The notes beneath the pieces are model-generated. The model was given only the letters and a program-made list of their open reading frames with translations, ran no database searches and had not been told where the DNA came from. Shown in pieces: positions 1 through 6,243 of a DNA stretch of 6,451 bases. The DNA is from Clostridiales bacterium (lineage in GTDB: Bacteria; Bacillota; Clostridia; Lachnospirales; Anaerotignaceae), in contig JAJQDF010000036.1 of the NCBI GenBank assembly GCA_021202325.1, positions 1 through 6,451 of the forward strand, read 5' to 3'. How positions within the stretch are numbered: position 1 is the first letter of the stretch; each line of letters opens with the position of its first letter. The translations under genes and the position numbers were made by a program.

Positions 1-800
1 ATTCAGATTATCATGTTCATACTAAATTTTCTACGGACTCATCAGCTGAAATGACTGATATGATCGATAAGGCTGTTTCCCTTGGCTTAAGTGAAATTAT
101 GTTCACTGACCATATGGATATAGACTTCCCGGATAAAAATATGCCCTTTTCGCTTTACTATCCTGATTATTCGGAAGCCATAAACCTTAACAAGGTTATT
201 TATATGAAAAAGATTAATGTATTCATAGGCGTTGAAATGGGACTTCAAAAGCATATCGTTCGTGATGCAAGAATGTTTACAGAGTTCAATCCCTTTGATT
301 TTGTCATAGGCTCAACCCATGTAGTAGACGGCATAGATGTTTCTTATCCTGAGTTTTTCGAAGGCAAAACCAAAAAAGAAGCATATACACAATATTTTGA
401 AAGTGTTCTTGAAAATGCCAAGTTTCATGACTGCTATAATGTTTACGGCCATTTGGACTATATAAACAGATATGCACCCTATGATGACAACAGTCTTGAA
501 TATATCGATTACAGAGAAATAATTGATGAAATACTTAAGGTTCTTGTTGATAAAGGAAAAGGCTTGGATGTAAATACATCGGGATACAGATACGGCATAG
601 TCCGTCCCTATCCTCAGCTTGATATTTTAAAACGATTCAAGGAACTGGGCGGAGAAATAATAACTGTCGGCTCCGATGCCCATCGGCCGGAAGACATTGC
701 AGATCATTTTGATAATGCCTATGAAATTATAAGGGCTGCAGGATTTAAAGCCATAGCTTCATTCAGAAATAAAAAAGCAAGCTTTGTAGATTTAAAATAA
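1..800 (+). CDS. PHP-family histidinol-phosphatase (HisJ/HisK type), 5'-truncated by window edge
   Basis: The reading frame is already open at base 3 and shows the first PHP metal motif there (SDYHVHT, HxH at bases 12-20). The gene therefore starts upstream of the window, probably by only a few codons, and the ATG at 51 is internal because starting there would remove the HxH motif. About 265 residues are visible, close to the usual 260-270 of the family. Other metal-site motifs follow in order (visible numbering): TDH near 35-37, GVEMG with Glu78, GSTH with His106, YGHLDY with His150, and GSDAH with Asp225 and His227. The family is a cytoplasmic trinuclear-metal phosphatase; its named member hydrolyses L-histidinol phosphate to L-histidinol in histidine biosynthesis. 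No other his gene is in view, so the exact substrate is inferred from family resemblance only. It is the first visible gene of a plus-strand run, and its TAA stop is followed directly by the nfo ribosome binding site. Confidence 0.85.
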   Translation, partial: SDYHVHTKFSTDSSAEMTDMIDKAVSLGLSEIMFTDHMDIDFPDKNMPFSLYYPDYSEAINLNKVIYMKKINVFIGVEMGLQKHIVRDARMFTEFNPFDFVIGSTHVVDGIDVSYPEFFEGKTKKEAYTQYFESVLENAKFHDCYNVYGHLDYINRYAPYDDNSLEYIDYREIIDEILKVLVDKGKGLDVNTSGYRYGIVRPYPQLDILKRFKELGGEIITVGSDAHRPEDIADHFDNAYEIIRAAGFKAIASFRNKKASFVDLK

Positions 801-804
801 GGAG
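799..804 (+). promoter_or_regulatory. Ribosome binding site of nfo, overlapping upstream stop codon
   Basis: AAGGAG begins inside the TAA stop codon of the phosphatase gene and lies seven bases before the nfo ATG at 812. It fixes the nfo start and suggests that ribosomes terminating on the upstream gene can reinitiate here. Confidence 0.85.
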
Positions 805-811
805 ATAAAAT

Positions 812-1675
812 ATGCATATCGGTTCACACGTTTCAATAGCCGGAGGCCTTTTGGGAGCGGCTCAGGAAGCTTATTCCTATAACGCCAATACATTTATGGT
901 CTATACCGGAGCACCCCAAAACACCGTAAGAAAGCCATTGGATGACTTAAAGATTGATGAAGGAAAAGAGTTCATGAAGGAGCATGGAATAGAAGATATA
1001 GTCGTTCATGCGCCCTATATCATTAATCTGGCCTCATATAAAGAAAATACTTATACTTTGGCTAAAGAATTTTTAGCAAAGGAAATAGAAAGATCCTCTG
1101 CCTTCGGCTCAAAATACATTGTTCTCCATCCCGGAGCATATACCGATAAAACGGCGGAGTACGGAATAGAAAGAATAGCTGAAGGCCTCAATACGGTTAT
1201 AAATGCCGGAATCCCGGATATAACCATATGTCTTGAAACCATGGCCGGCAAAGGCAGTGAGATAGGAAGAAGCTTTGAAGAGCTGAAAGCAATAATAGAT
1301 CTGGTTGATAAAAAAGAATATATAGGTATATGCTTTGACACTTGCCATACCCACGACAGCGGATATGATATTATAAATAATTTTGACGGCGTAATAAGTG
1401 ATTTTAACAGAATTATTGGTTTGGACAGGCTTAAGGTTTTCCATATAAACGGCTCTCTGAATACCTGCGGCGCAAAAAAGGACCGCCATGCCAACATAGG
1501 CGCAGATGAAACAAATCCTAAGGGAAAAGACTGCATAGGCTTTGAAGCTATAAACTATATTGTTCACCACGAAAAAACACATGGACACCCTTTTATACTG
1601 GAAACGCCGTGGATTAGCAAGACAGAAAATCTTTACAAACAGGAAATAGCCAGACTGAGAGGTGAAATCATATGA
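812..1675 (+). CDS. nfo: Endonuclease IV (AP endonuclease, Nfo)
   Basis: This 287-residue protein is of typical length for endonuclease IV, a zinc-dependent TIM-barrel enzyme that cleaves 5' of abasic sites during base excision repair. It opens with MHIGSHVSIAGGL and carries TFMVYTGAPQNT. All nine expected zinc ligands can be placed by alignment to the E. coli enzyme: His66 (VVHAPY), His106 (LHPGAY), Glu142 (LETMAGKGSEIG), Asp176 and His179 (FDTCHTHDSGYD), His211 (FHINGS), Asp224 and His226 (KKDRHANIG), and Glu264 (FILETPW). The ATG at 812 is supported by AAGGAG at 799-804, seven bases upstream. One oddity is Gly in the usual H-[LI]-N-D-S motif; that Asp is not a zinc ligand. The start lies 11 bases after the phosphatase stop and the end overlaps the next gene by four bases (ATGA), so it sits mid-operon. 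No SOS-like operator is visible near it. Confidence 0.96.
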   Translation: MHIGSHVSIAGGLLGAAQEAYSYNANTFMVYTGAPQNTVRKPLDDLKIDEGKEFMKEHGIEDIVVHAPYIINLASYKENTYTLAKEFLAKEIERSSAFGSKYIVLHPGAYTDKTAEYGIERIAEGLNTVINAGIPDITICLETMAGKGSEIGRSFEELKAIIDLVDKKEYIGICFDTCHTHDSGYDIINNFDGVISDFNRIIGLDRLKVFHINGSLNTCGAKKDRHANIGADETNPKGKDCIGFEAINYIVHHEKTHGHPFILETPWISKTENLYKQEIARLRGEII

Positions 1676-2385
1676 AAACAGCCGTAATAACAGGTTCATC
1701 CAGAGGAATTGGTAAAGCCATAGCCGAAGAATTTGCAAAAAACGGCTACTATGTAGTTATTAACGCCTCGAAATCAGCCGATGAGTTAAATGAAACACTA
1801 AATGAATTCAAAGCAAAGGGCTACAGCTGTGAAGCTGTGCTTGCAGATGTCTCCGACTACAGTCAATGTGAAAATCTATTTAAATCGGATGCAGATGTTC
1901 TTGTAAATAACGCAGGAATATCTCATATCGGCCTTTTCAGCGATATGTCCCCTTCCTATTGGAAAAGACTGATTGAAGTAAATCTCAATTCTGTTTTTAA
2001 CTGCACACATATCGCTCTTAAGTCTATGCTTAAAAAGCATTGCGGAAGCATTATTAATATTTCCTCTGTTTGGGGAGATAAGGGTGCATCCTGTGAAGCT
2101 GTCTACTCTGCCTCCAAAGGCGGAATTAATGCCTTCACAAAGGCTATGGCAAAGGAAATGGGACTTAGCGGTATAAGAGTCAATGCCATAAGCTGCGGCG
2201 TTATAGACACTAAAATGAACGCCTGCTTTGATGAGGAAGAAAGAAGCGCCCTTAAGGACGAAATTTCCCTTGCTCGATTTGGTACTCCCAAAGAAGTCGC
2301 CAAATTGGCTGTATTTTTGGCAAACGACAATACATCCGGATATATAAACGGCCAAGTCATAACAATAGACGGCGGAATGTATTAA
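1672..2385 (+). CDS. SDR-family oxidoreductase, FabG-like; probable YmfI-type EF-P 5-aminopentanone reductase
   Basis: This is a classical short-chain dehydrogenase/reductase of 237 residues with a Rossmann fold. The TGxxxGIG cofactor motif is at residues 7-14 (TGSSRGIG), with Arg11 inside it, and NNAG is at 79-82. The catalytic residues are Asn104, Ser132, Tyr145 and Lys149 (YSASK), and it ends with the usual DGGMY tail. The stretch around Ser132 (SSVWGDKGASCEAVYSASK) and GVIDTKMN are, from memory, typical of the YmfI-like group, which reduces the 5-aminopentanone carried on elongation factor P; generic FabG (3-oxoacyl-ACP reductase) remains possible. No efp or fatty-acid gene is in view to settle this. 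The Pro of the common PG motif after beta-strand 6 is replaced by Cys175. The ATG overlaps the nfo stop as ATGA, with GAGAGGTG at 1657-1664 as the ribosome binding site, so translation is probably coupled to nfo. It is the last gene of the plus-strand run. Confidence 0.9.
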   Translation: MKTAVITGSSRGIGKAIAEEFAKNGYYVVINASKSADELNETLNEFKAKGYSCEAVLADVSDYSQCENLFKSDADVLVNNAGISHIGLFSDMSPSYWKRLIEVNLNSVFNCTHIALKSMLKKHCGSIINISSVWGDKGASCEAVYSASKGGINAFTKAMAKEMGLSGIRVNAISCGVIDTKMNACFDEEERSALKDEISLARFGTPKEVAKLAVFLANDNTSGYINGQVITIDGGMY

Positions 2386-2390
2386 ACAAA

Positions 2391-2431
2391 AACGGCAAGT
2401 CTGCACATTTTTTAAGTACAGCCTTGCCGTT
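2391..2431. terminator. Bidirectional intrinsic terminator between convergent operons
   Basis: A 9-bp perfect stem pairs AACGGCAAG (2391-2399) with CTTGCCGTT (2423-2431). Past one mismatch it continues with a CTG/CAG inner stem. Read on the minus strand the stem is followed by TTTTTGTTT, a good U-tract for ending the tsaD transcript. Read on the plus strand it is followed by the weaker TAATTTTATATT, which would end the SDR transcript. It occupies nearly the whole 50-base gap between the two converging genes, so both operons most likely share it. Confidence 0.85.
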
Positions 2432-2435
2432 AATT

Positions 2436-3473
2436 TTATATTCTTTCTCCAAGTTTGAGATTTGGAACTGCGTTGAGCTCCAGTCCGTCACGCCTTCCGG
2501 CGATATATTCGTAATATGCGGCTGAGCCTATCATTGCGGCGTTATCTGTGCAAAGGATAGGAGCCGGAATATTGAGTGAAAATCCGTTTTTGTCACAGGC
2601 GGCCTTCATGGCTTCTCTCAGAGTTGAGTTTGAGGCTACTCCGCCAGCCATTGCGATTTTAGTAATACCCTTTTCTTTAGCGGATTTTATTGTCTTTTTG
2701 ACAAGAACATCTATAACGGAATATTGGAAAGAGGCCGCCACATCCTCCGGAACTATCTTCTGGCCAGTCATTTTCATTTTATTTACGTAGTTCAGAACTG
2801 CCGATTTAAGTCCGCTGAAACTGAAATCATAGCTGCCGTCTTCAAGGAAAACATGGGGAAACTGTATAGCGTCCTTATTTCCGTTCCTGGCGGCCTTCTC
2901 TATTTTAGGTCCGCCGGGATAGCCCATGCCGATTACTCTGGCTACTTTGTCAAAGGCTTCGCCTGCGGCATCATCCCTTGTAGCGCCCATTATTTCAAAC
3001 TTTCCGTAGTCGCTTACATACACAAGATTTGTATGTCCGCCGGAAACAACCAGCGCCATATAAGGTGGCTCAAAATTAACATTCTGAATATAATTGGCCG
3101 AAATATGCCCTTCTATATGATGAACACCTACAAGTGGCTTATCCGTGGCAAAAGCAAGAGCCTTGGCTTCAGCAAGTCCTACAAGAAGCGCGCCGACAAG
3201 TCCAGGCCCGTATGTAACGCCTATGGCATCTATATCATCAAGTGTGACATTTGCTTCTTTAAGCGCCTGTTGAATCACACTGTCGATATTTTCAATGTGC
3301 TTTCTTGATGCTATCTCAGGCACAACACCGCCGTAAAGTGTATGCAGTGCTATTTGCGATGAAATTATATTTGAAAGAACATATCTTCCGTTCTTTACTA
3401 CAGAAGCCGCTGTCTCGTCGCAGGAGCTTTCTATGGCAAGTATCAATATATCCTTATTGTCTCCTCCGTTCAT
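2436..3473 (-). CDS. tsaD: tRNA N6-adenosine threonylcarbamoyltransferase TsaD (Gcp/YgjD)
   Basis: TsaD transfers the threonylcarbamoyl group from TC-AMP to A37 of ANN-decoding tRNAs, working with TsaB and TsaE, to make t6A. From the ATG at 3473 the protein is 345 residues, a normal length. It shows the ASKHA fold motifs: IESSCDET (14-21), the metal-binding HIEGH (His119, His123), VSGGHT (143-148), [10 protein letters not shown] (167-176), AGGVASNS (276-283) and CTDNAAMIG with the metal ligand Asp310. The ATG is preceded by ACGGAGGA with GGAGG six bases upstream, so I prefer it to the in-frame TTG at 3500, which would overlap rnz. A second in-frame option is the TTG at codon 10 (giving [12 protein letters not shown]), but its AAGGA site is weaker. 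The gene begins 16 bases after the rnz stop and is the last of a minus-strand operon; tsaB, tsaE and rimI are not in the window. Confidence 0.97.
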   Translation of the reverse strand: MNGGDNKDILILAIESSCDETAASVVKNGRYVLSNIISSQIALHTLYGGVVPEIASRKHIENIDSVIQQALKEANVTLDDIDAIGVTYGPGLVGALLVGLAEAKALAFATDKPLVGVHHIEGHISANYIQNVNFEPPYMALVVSGGHTNLVYVSDYGKFEIMGATRDDAAGEAFDKVARVIGMGYPGGPKIEKAARNGNKDAIQFPHVFLEDGSYDFSFSGLKSAVLNYVNKMKMTGQKIVPEDVAASFQYSVIDVLVKKTIKSAKEKGITKIAMAGGVASNSTLREAMKAACDKNGFSLNIPAPILCTDNAAMIGSAAYYEYIAGRRDGLELNAVPNLKLGERI

Positions 3474-3478
3474 ATTAT

Positions 3479-3486
3479 TCCTCCGT
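3479..3486 (-). promoter_or_regulatory. Ribosome binding site deciding the tsaD start
   Basis: ACGGAGGA on the minus strand contains a full GGAGG core at 3480-3484, with six bases between it and the ATG at 3471-3473. This fixes the tsaD start over the longer TTG-initiated frame. The same octamer recurs at 3462-3469, inside codons 2-4. Confidence 0.85.
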
Positions 3487-3489
3487 AAT

Positions 3490-4398
3490 TTATTCAGCAA
3501 AATTTATTCTAGTTGTCATTCTGTCATATCCGATTTTGGTATTTTCAAATATAGATTTAGCATTATCAATAAACTGTTCTGGCTCTGACATGGACGGACT
3601 TAAATGGGTAAGCCACAGCTCATTAACCTTACCCAATTTTGCAAGCTTTGCGGCCTCGGAAAAAATCATATGCTTATATTCAACCGCCTTTGCAAGCTTT
3701 TCGTTTTCTCCGTACATTCCTTCGCATACAAATAAGTCCGAGCCATTTATAAAATCAACGAGGGTATCAACCGGCCTAGTGTCTGTGCAGAATGAAATGC
3801 TTATGCCCTTTCTTTCTTCGCCAAGTACCATATCGCTTGTATATGTTTTGCCCTCATATTCAACGTTTCCGCCCTTTTGAAGCAGAGACCAAAGATTCAC
3901 AGGCAAACCAAGAGTCGTTGCCTTCTCCACCGAAAATTTGCCCTTTCTGCGGAAATTATATCTATATGAAATACATCTTACTCTATGATCGCCGAGATTG
4001 GCTTTAAGCTCAAAGCCGCCAAAATCGTATATCTTTGTAAAGTCGTCTATTTCGATATACTCAAGCTTAAACGGAAGCTCGGGAAATATAATTCTCATTC
4101 CGTCCACAACCTTTTTAAGTCCGGCAGGTCCTATCAGCTTTACCGGTTCTGTTCTGCCTGAGTTTCCTATGGTAAGAAGCATTCCGGGAAGCCCTGATAT
4201 ATGGTCGGCATGGTAATGGGTAAAGCATATGGCATCAATGGCCTTAAAGCCCCAGCCCAGCATTTTAAGCGTTACCTGAGTTCCCTCTCCGCAGTCAGTC
4301 AGTATTAATCTTCCGTTTACTCTCAAAAGCATAGACGAGAGAAATCTTTCCGGCATGGGCATCATTCCGCCTGTGCCGAGAAGCGCTACATCTATCAT
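3490..4398 (-). CDS. rnz: Ribonuclease Z (tRNA 3' endonuclease)
   Basis: RNase Z cuts pre-tRNA after the discriminator base to create the mature 3' end or the substrate for CCA addition. The protein is 302 residues, the length of the short bacterial form, with a metallo-beta-lactamase fold. The signature HxHxDH is THYHADH (His61, His63, Asp65, His66). The remaining metal ligands fit His138 (GDHRV), Asp206 (FCTDTRP) and His265 (LTHLSP); His243 ([10 protein letters not shown]) matches the conserved catalytic-site His. The segment [15 protein letters not shown] (152-166) is characteristic of RNase Z as opposed to other beta-lactamase-fold hydrolases. The ATG lies seven bases after the stop of the protease gene, with AAAGGA (4411-4416) inside the end of that gene as a rather distant ribosome binding site. 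Its downstream neighbour tsaD is also a tRNA-acting enzyme, which supports co-expression of tRNA maturation steps. Confidence 0.95.
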   Translation of the reverse strand: MIDVALLGTGGMMPMPERFLSSMLLRVNGRLILTDCGEGTQVTLKMLGWGFKAIDAICFTHYHADHISGLPGMLLTIGNSGRTEPVKLIGPAGLKKVVDGMRIIFPELPFKLEYIEIDDFTKIYDFGGFELKANLGDHRVRCISYRYNFRRKGKFSVEKATTLGLPVNLWSLLQKGGNVEYEGKTYTSDMVLGEERKGISISFCTDTRPVDTLVDFINGSDLFVCEGMYGENEKLAKAVEYKHMIFSEAAKLAKLGKVNELWLTHLSPSMSEPEQFIDNAKSIFENTKIGYDRMTTRINFAE

Positions 4399-4405
4399 TT
4401 ATAAA

Positions 4406-5569
4406 TCAATCCTTTATTTTTTCGTTTAGTATTTCCAAAGCCTTTTGGTACTGTTCGTCCGTTTCAGAAAGCGACTTATCATCACATTCTATCACATAAT
4501 CAGGGGTAATTCCAACACCCTGTATGCAAACTCCGTTTGGTGTATAATATCTTTGTATTGTTATTTTAAGTCCTGAACCATCACCCAAGCTATATAGTCC
4601 TTGGACAATTCCCTTTCCATAGGTCTGAGTGCCGATTATCACTCCGATACCGCTGTCCTGCAAGGCACCGGCCAAAAGCTCAGAAGCACTGGCGCTTCCG
4701 TTGTTTACAAGTACTGCAATCGGAATATCAATGCAGTTAGAATCTGATTTAAAATCGGTTCTGTTTCCGTTTTTGTCAACGGTATATGTAATAATTCCTT
4801 CTGGCAGAAGTGTGTCGCCTATCTCAGTAACTATGTCAATCATTCCGCCGGGATTGTCCCGCAGATCAATAATGAGCCCTTTTATATTCTGTTCCATAAG
4901 CTCTGACAGTGCGTTTTTAAACTGCTCAGCTGTTATTTTTGCAAACTCTGATATTTTAATATAGCCGATATTGCCTTCTACGCTATGCTTTACATACTGG
5001 ATATTTATTGCAGAGCGAGTAATATCAAATGATATTTCTCCTTCGCCGTCCCTGATAACAGTGAGGCTTACAGATGTATTGGGGCTTCCTTTTGTGAGCT
5101 GGGATACATCCATTACAGACATACTGCTTGTATCTGTTCCATCAACGTTTAATATAACATCGCCGGCTTGCAGACCTGCCATTTCAGCCGGAGAGTCTTC
5201 CAAAACATCATTAATTATACATTTTCCGCTGTCCTTGTCAACAGATATAACAATTCCTATGCCGCACATTGTACCTTGCGCTTCAGTCATAAACTCTGTC
5301 ATTTGTTCTGTGCTAAGATAAACAGTGTATGGATCTCCCAATGCATTCACCATACCGGCATACATATTGTCAGCAAATACCTCATCGCTGAAATCACCGA
5401 TGTAATTGCTTTCCAGCATGTTGGCAATGACAGAGGCTTTTTCGGCGGTTGTTGATAACTGAAATTCTTCTCCGTTATCTCTTTTATGTACGGTAAATAC
5501 TGCCGAAGCAGCCAAAACACCGCATACCGCACCAGCCAAAAACCGCATGACATCTTTTCTATTATTCAC
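4406..5569 (-). CDS. S41-family C-terminal processing peptidase (CtpA/CtpB-like), membrane-anchored
   Basis: This 387-residue serine protease has one N-terminal membrane segment (about residues 9-27) preceded by basic residues, so it should be a signal-anchored enzyme with its catalytic part outside the membrane. A PDZ domain spans about 95-180 (GIGIVISV, SPAEMAGLQAGDVIL). The S41 domain follows: DLRDNPGG (235-242), GSASASE with Ser294 as nucleophile, Asp305, and TYGKG with Lys319. The Ser-Lys spacing of 25 and Ser-Asp spacing of 11 match E. coli Tsp, supporting a Ser/Lys dyad. Such enzymes trim or degrade exported proteins from exposed C-termini; the substrate here is unknown. The start is GTG at 5567-5569, eight bases after GGAG (5578-5581). 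An ATG overlaps it by one base out of frame and is followed at once by TGA. It is the first gene of an operon with rnz and tsaD, with its own promoter. Confidence 0.93.
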   Translation of the reverse strand: MNNRKDVMRFLAGAVCGVLAASAVFTVHKRDNGEEFQLSTTAEKASVIANMLESNYIGDFSDEVFADNMYAGMVNALGDPYTVYLSTEQMTEFMTEAQGTMCGIGIVISVDKDSGKCIINDVLEDSPAEMAGLQAGDVILNVDGTDTSSMSVMDVSQLTKGSPNTSVSLTVIRDGEGEISFDITRSAINIQYVKHSVEGNIGYIKISEFAKITAEQFKNALSELMEQNIKGLIIDLRDNPGGMIDIVTEIGDTLLPEGIITYTVDKNGNRTDFKSDSNCIDIPIAVLVNNGSASASELLAGALQDSGIGVIIGTQTYGKGIVQGLYSLGDGSGLKITIQRYYTPNGVCIQGVGITPDYVIECDDKSLSETDEQYQKALEILNEKIKD

Positions 5570-5577
5570 ATAACCAT

Positions 5578-5581
5578 CTCC
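5578..5581 (-). promoter_or_regulatory. Ribosome binding site of the S41 protease gene with overlapping AUG/GUG starts
   Basis: GGAG on the minus strand lies eight bases before the in-frame GTG (5567-5569) and six bases before an out-of-frame ATG (5569-5571). The first G of GGAG forms the closing pair of the upstream inverted repeat. The alternative in-frame ATG at codon 8 (5546-5548) has only a weak AGAAAAG upstream and would remove the basic residues before the membrane segment, so GTG is preferred. Confidence 0.7.
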
Positions 5582-5608
5582 GCATAAACCTTATAACTAG
5601 CTTATGCG
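5581..5608 (-). repeat. Inverted repeat at the predicted mRNA 5' end (5'-UTR hairpin or operator)
   Basis: On the minus strand CGCATAAG (5601-5608) can pair with TTTATGCG (5581-5588): seven Watson-Crick pairs plus one G-T wobble, around a 12-base loop. With the -10 box at 5616-5621, transcription should begin near 5609, so this stem would form at the extreme 5' end of the message and reach the first base of the ribosome binding site. It could protect the mRNA end, tune translation, or be a repressor site on DNA; the sequence alone does not decide. Confidence 0.6.
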
Positions 5609-5615
5609 TAATTTT

Positions 5616-5644
5616 ATTATAAATGTTTACATATTCTGAATCAA
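5616..5644 (-). promoter_or_regulatory. Sigma-A-type promoter of the S41 protease-rnz-tsaD operon
   Basis: On the minus strand the -35 box is TTGATT (5639-5644; four of six matches to TTGACA), followed by a 17-base spacer and a perfect TATAAT -10 box (5616-5621). The predicted start of transcription is near 5609, giving a leader of about 40 bases before the GTG. It lies just downstream of the terminator of the preceding GNAT unit, which supports an independent start here. Confidence 0.85.
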
Positions 5645-5664
5645 TAGCTCAAAATACATTTCGC

Positions 5665-5705
5665 AAAAACGCCTCATATGGAAAGCTTCCAAAATGAGGC
5701 GTTTT
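5665..5705 (-). terminator. Intrinsic terminator of the GNAT gene unit
   Basis: A 12-bp perfect stem pairs 5666-5677 (AAAACGCCTCAT) with 5694-5705. Across a small internal loop it continues with a five-pair inner stem TGGAA/TTCCA and a three-base loop. On the minus strand the GC-rich core is followed by TTTTTGCG, the usual U-tract. It begins two bases after the stop of the GNAT gene at 5708, so it ends that transcript and insulates the downstream promoter. Confidence 0.92.
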
Positions 5706-5707
5706 AA

Positions 5708-6229
5708 TTACAATATTTTTTCAAGACATACTTGATTCATGTTTTCAATTCCATTGAATACACATGGAATAATACTTACCTCGGTAAATCCAAGCTTTTT
5801 ATATAGAGCCCTAGTAACGGTGTTTGATGCACCGGTATCGATTCTAAGACAGGTACATCCACATTCTCTGGCATACTGCTCATAGAATTTTAAAAATTCT
5901 GTAGCACAGCCCTTTCCCTTTGCTGTAGGCGAAACAGCCAAAGTATGCATAACCATTACCTTATCATCCGGGACTTCAATACTCCATTCAGCCTTGGCAT
6001 AAATATCCAACTGCTCATGGTCTATTTTTGCGGAAGCGACTATACTGCCATCCATCTCCGCAACAAACATTGTACCCTTGTATACCGAATCTTCGGTAGT
6101 TTTCCTTGTTGGATAAATTGATCTAACCCAAATAGAAGTAGTAACTCCGCTCTCAATTTCAGTATGGATTTCGTCGTATATATCAGATATTCTATCAATA
6201 TCCTCTGGTGTTGCTTTTCTGAATGTCAC
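5708..6229 (-). CDS. GNAT-family N-acetyltransferase (downstream tandem copy)
   Basis: This 173-residue protein has the GNAT fold: an N-terminal MTFRKATPEDIDRI strand-helix, a central MHTLAVSP strand (about residues 94-101), then the acetyl-CoA pyrophosphate loop KGKGCA (about 104-109, fitting [QR]xxGx[GA] with Lys in first place). A conserved end follows: NTVTRALYKKLGF, then PCVFNGI. It should transfer an acetyl group from acetyl-CoA to an unidentified small molecule or amine; nothing here names the substrate. The start is GTG at 6227-6229, preceded by GGGGGTG (6236-6242), which can pair with the anti-Shine-Dalgarno with one wobble. It lies 14 bases after the stop of a paralogue with the same orientation, with no promoter visible in the gap, so they are likely co-transcribed. 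A strong terminator follows at once. Confidence 0.88.
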   Translation of the reverse strand: MTFRKATPEDIDRISDIYDEIHTEIESGVTTSIWVRSIYPTRKTTEDSVYKGTMFVAEMDGSIVASAKIDHEQLDIYAKAEWSIEVPDDKVMVMHTLAVSPTAKGKGCATEFLKFYEQYARECGCTCLRIDTGASNTVTRALYKKLGFTEVSIIPCVFNGIENMNQVCLEKIL

Positions 6230-6243
6230 CTATAACACCCCCA

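Noticed and set aside
51..800. ATG at 51 as start of the phosphatase gene
   Set aside because: The frame is open upstream to base 3 and encodes the HVH metal motif before this ATG; starting at 51 would delete an essential part of the active site.
1051..1738. Long open frames on the minus strand opposite nfo (up to 209 codons)
   Set aside because: They lie entirely opposite strongly conserved genes, have no recognisable motifs and no convincing ribosome binding site; they are explained by the codon bias of nfo.
1876..2406. Minus-strand open frames opposite the SDR gene
   Set aside because: These are shadows of a clearly conserved SDR coding sequence; one would also run into the terminator hairpin.
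2436..3500. Longer tsaD starting at TTG 3500
   Set aside because: It overlaps the end of rnz and adds nine non-conserved residues, while the internal ATG at 3473 has a perfectly spaced GGAGG.
2548..3880. Plus-strand open frames opposite tsaD and rnz, up to 194 codons
   Set aside because: The opposite frames carry complete conserved TsaD and RNase Z motifs; the plus-strand products have no family features and span the junction between two genes.
4629..5455. Plus-strand open frames opposite the S41 protease
   Set aside because: The S41 and PDZ motifs on the minus strand explain the coding signal; no promoter or ribosome binding site supports the plus-strand frames.
5581..5608. CIRCE element or LexA box at the protease promoter
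   Set aside because: The inverted repeat CGCATAAG/TTTATGCG does not match TTAGCACTC/GAGTGCTAA or the Firmicute SOS box GAAC-N4-GTTC.
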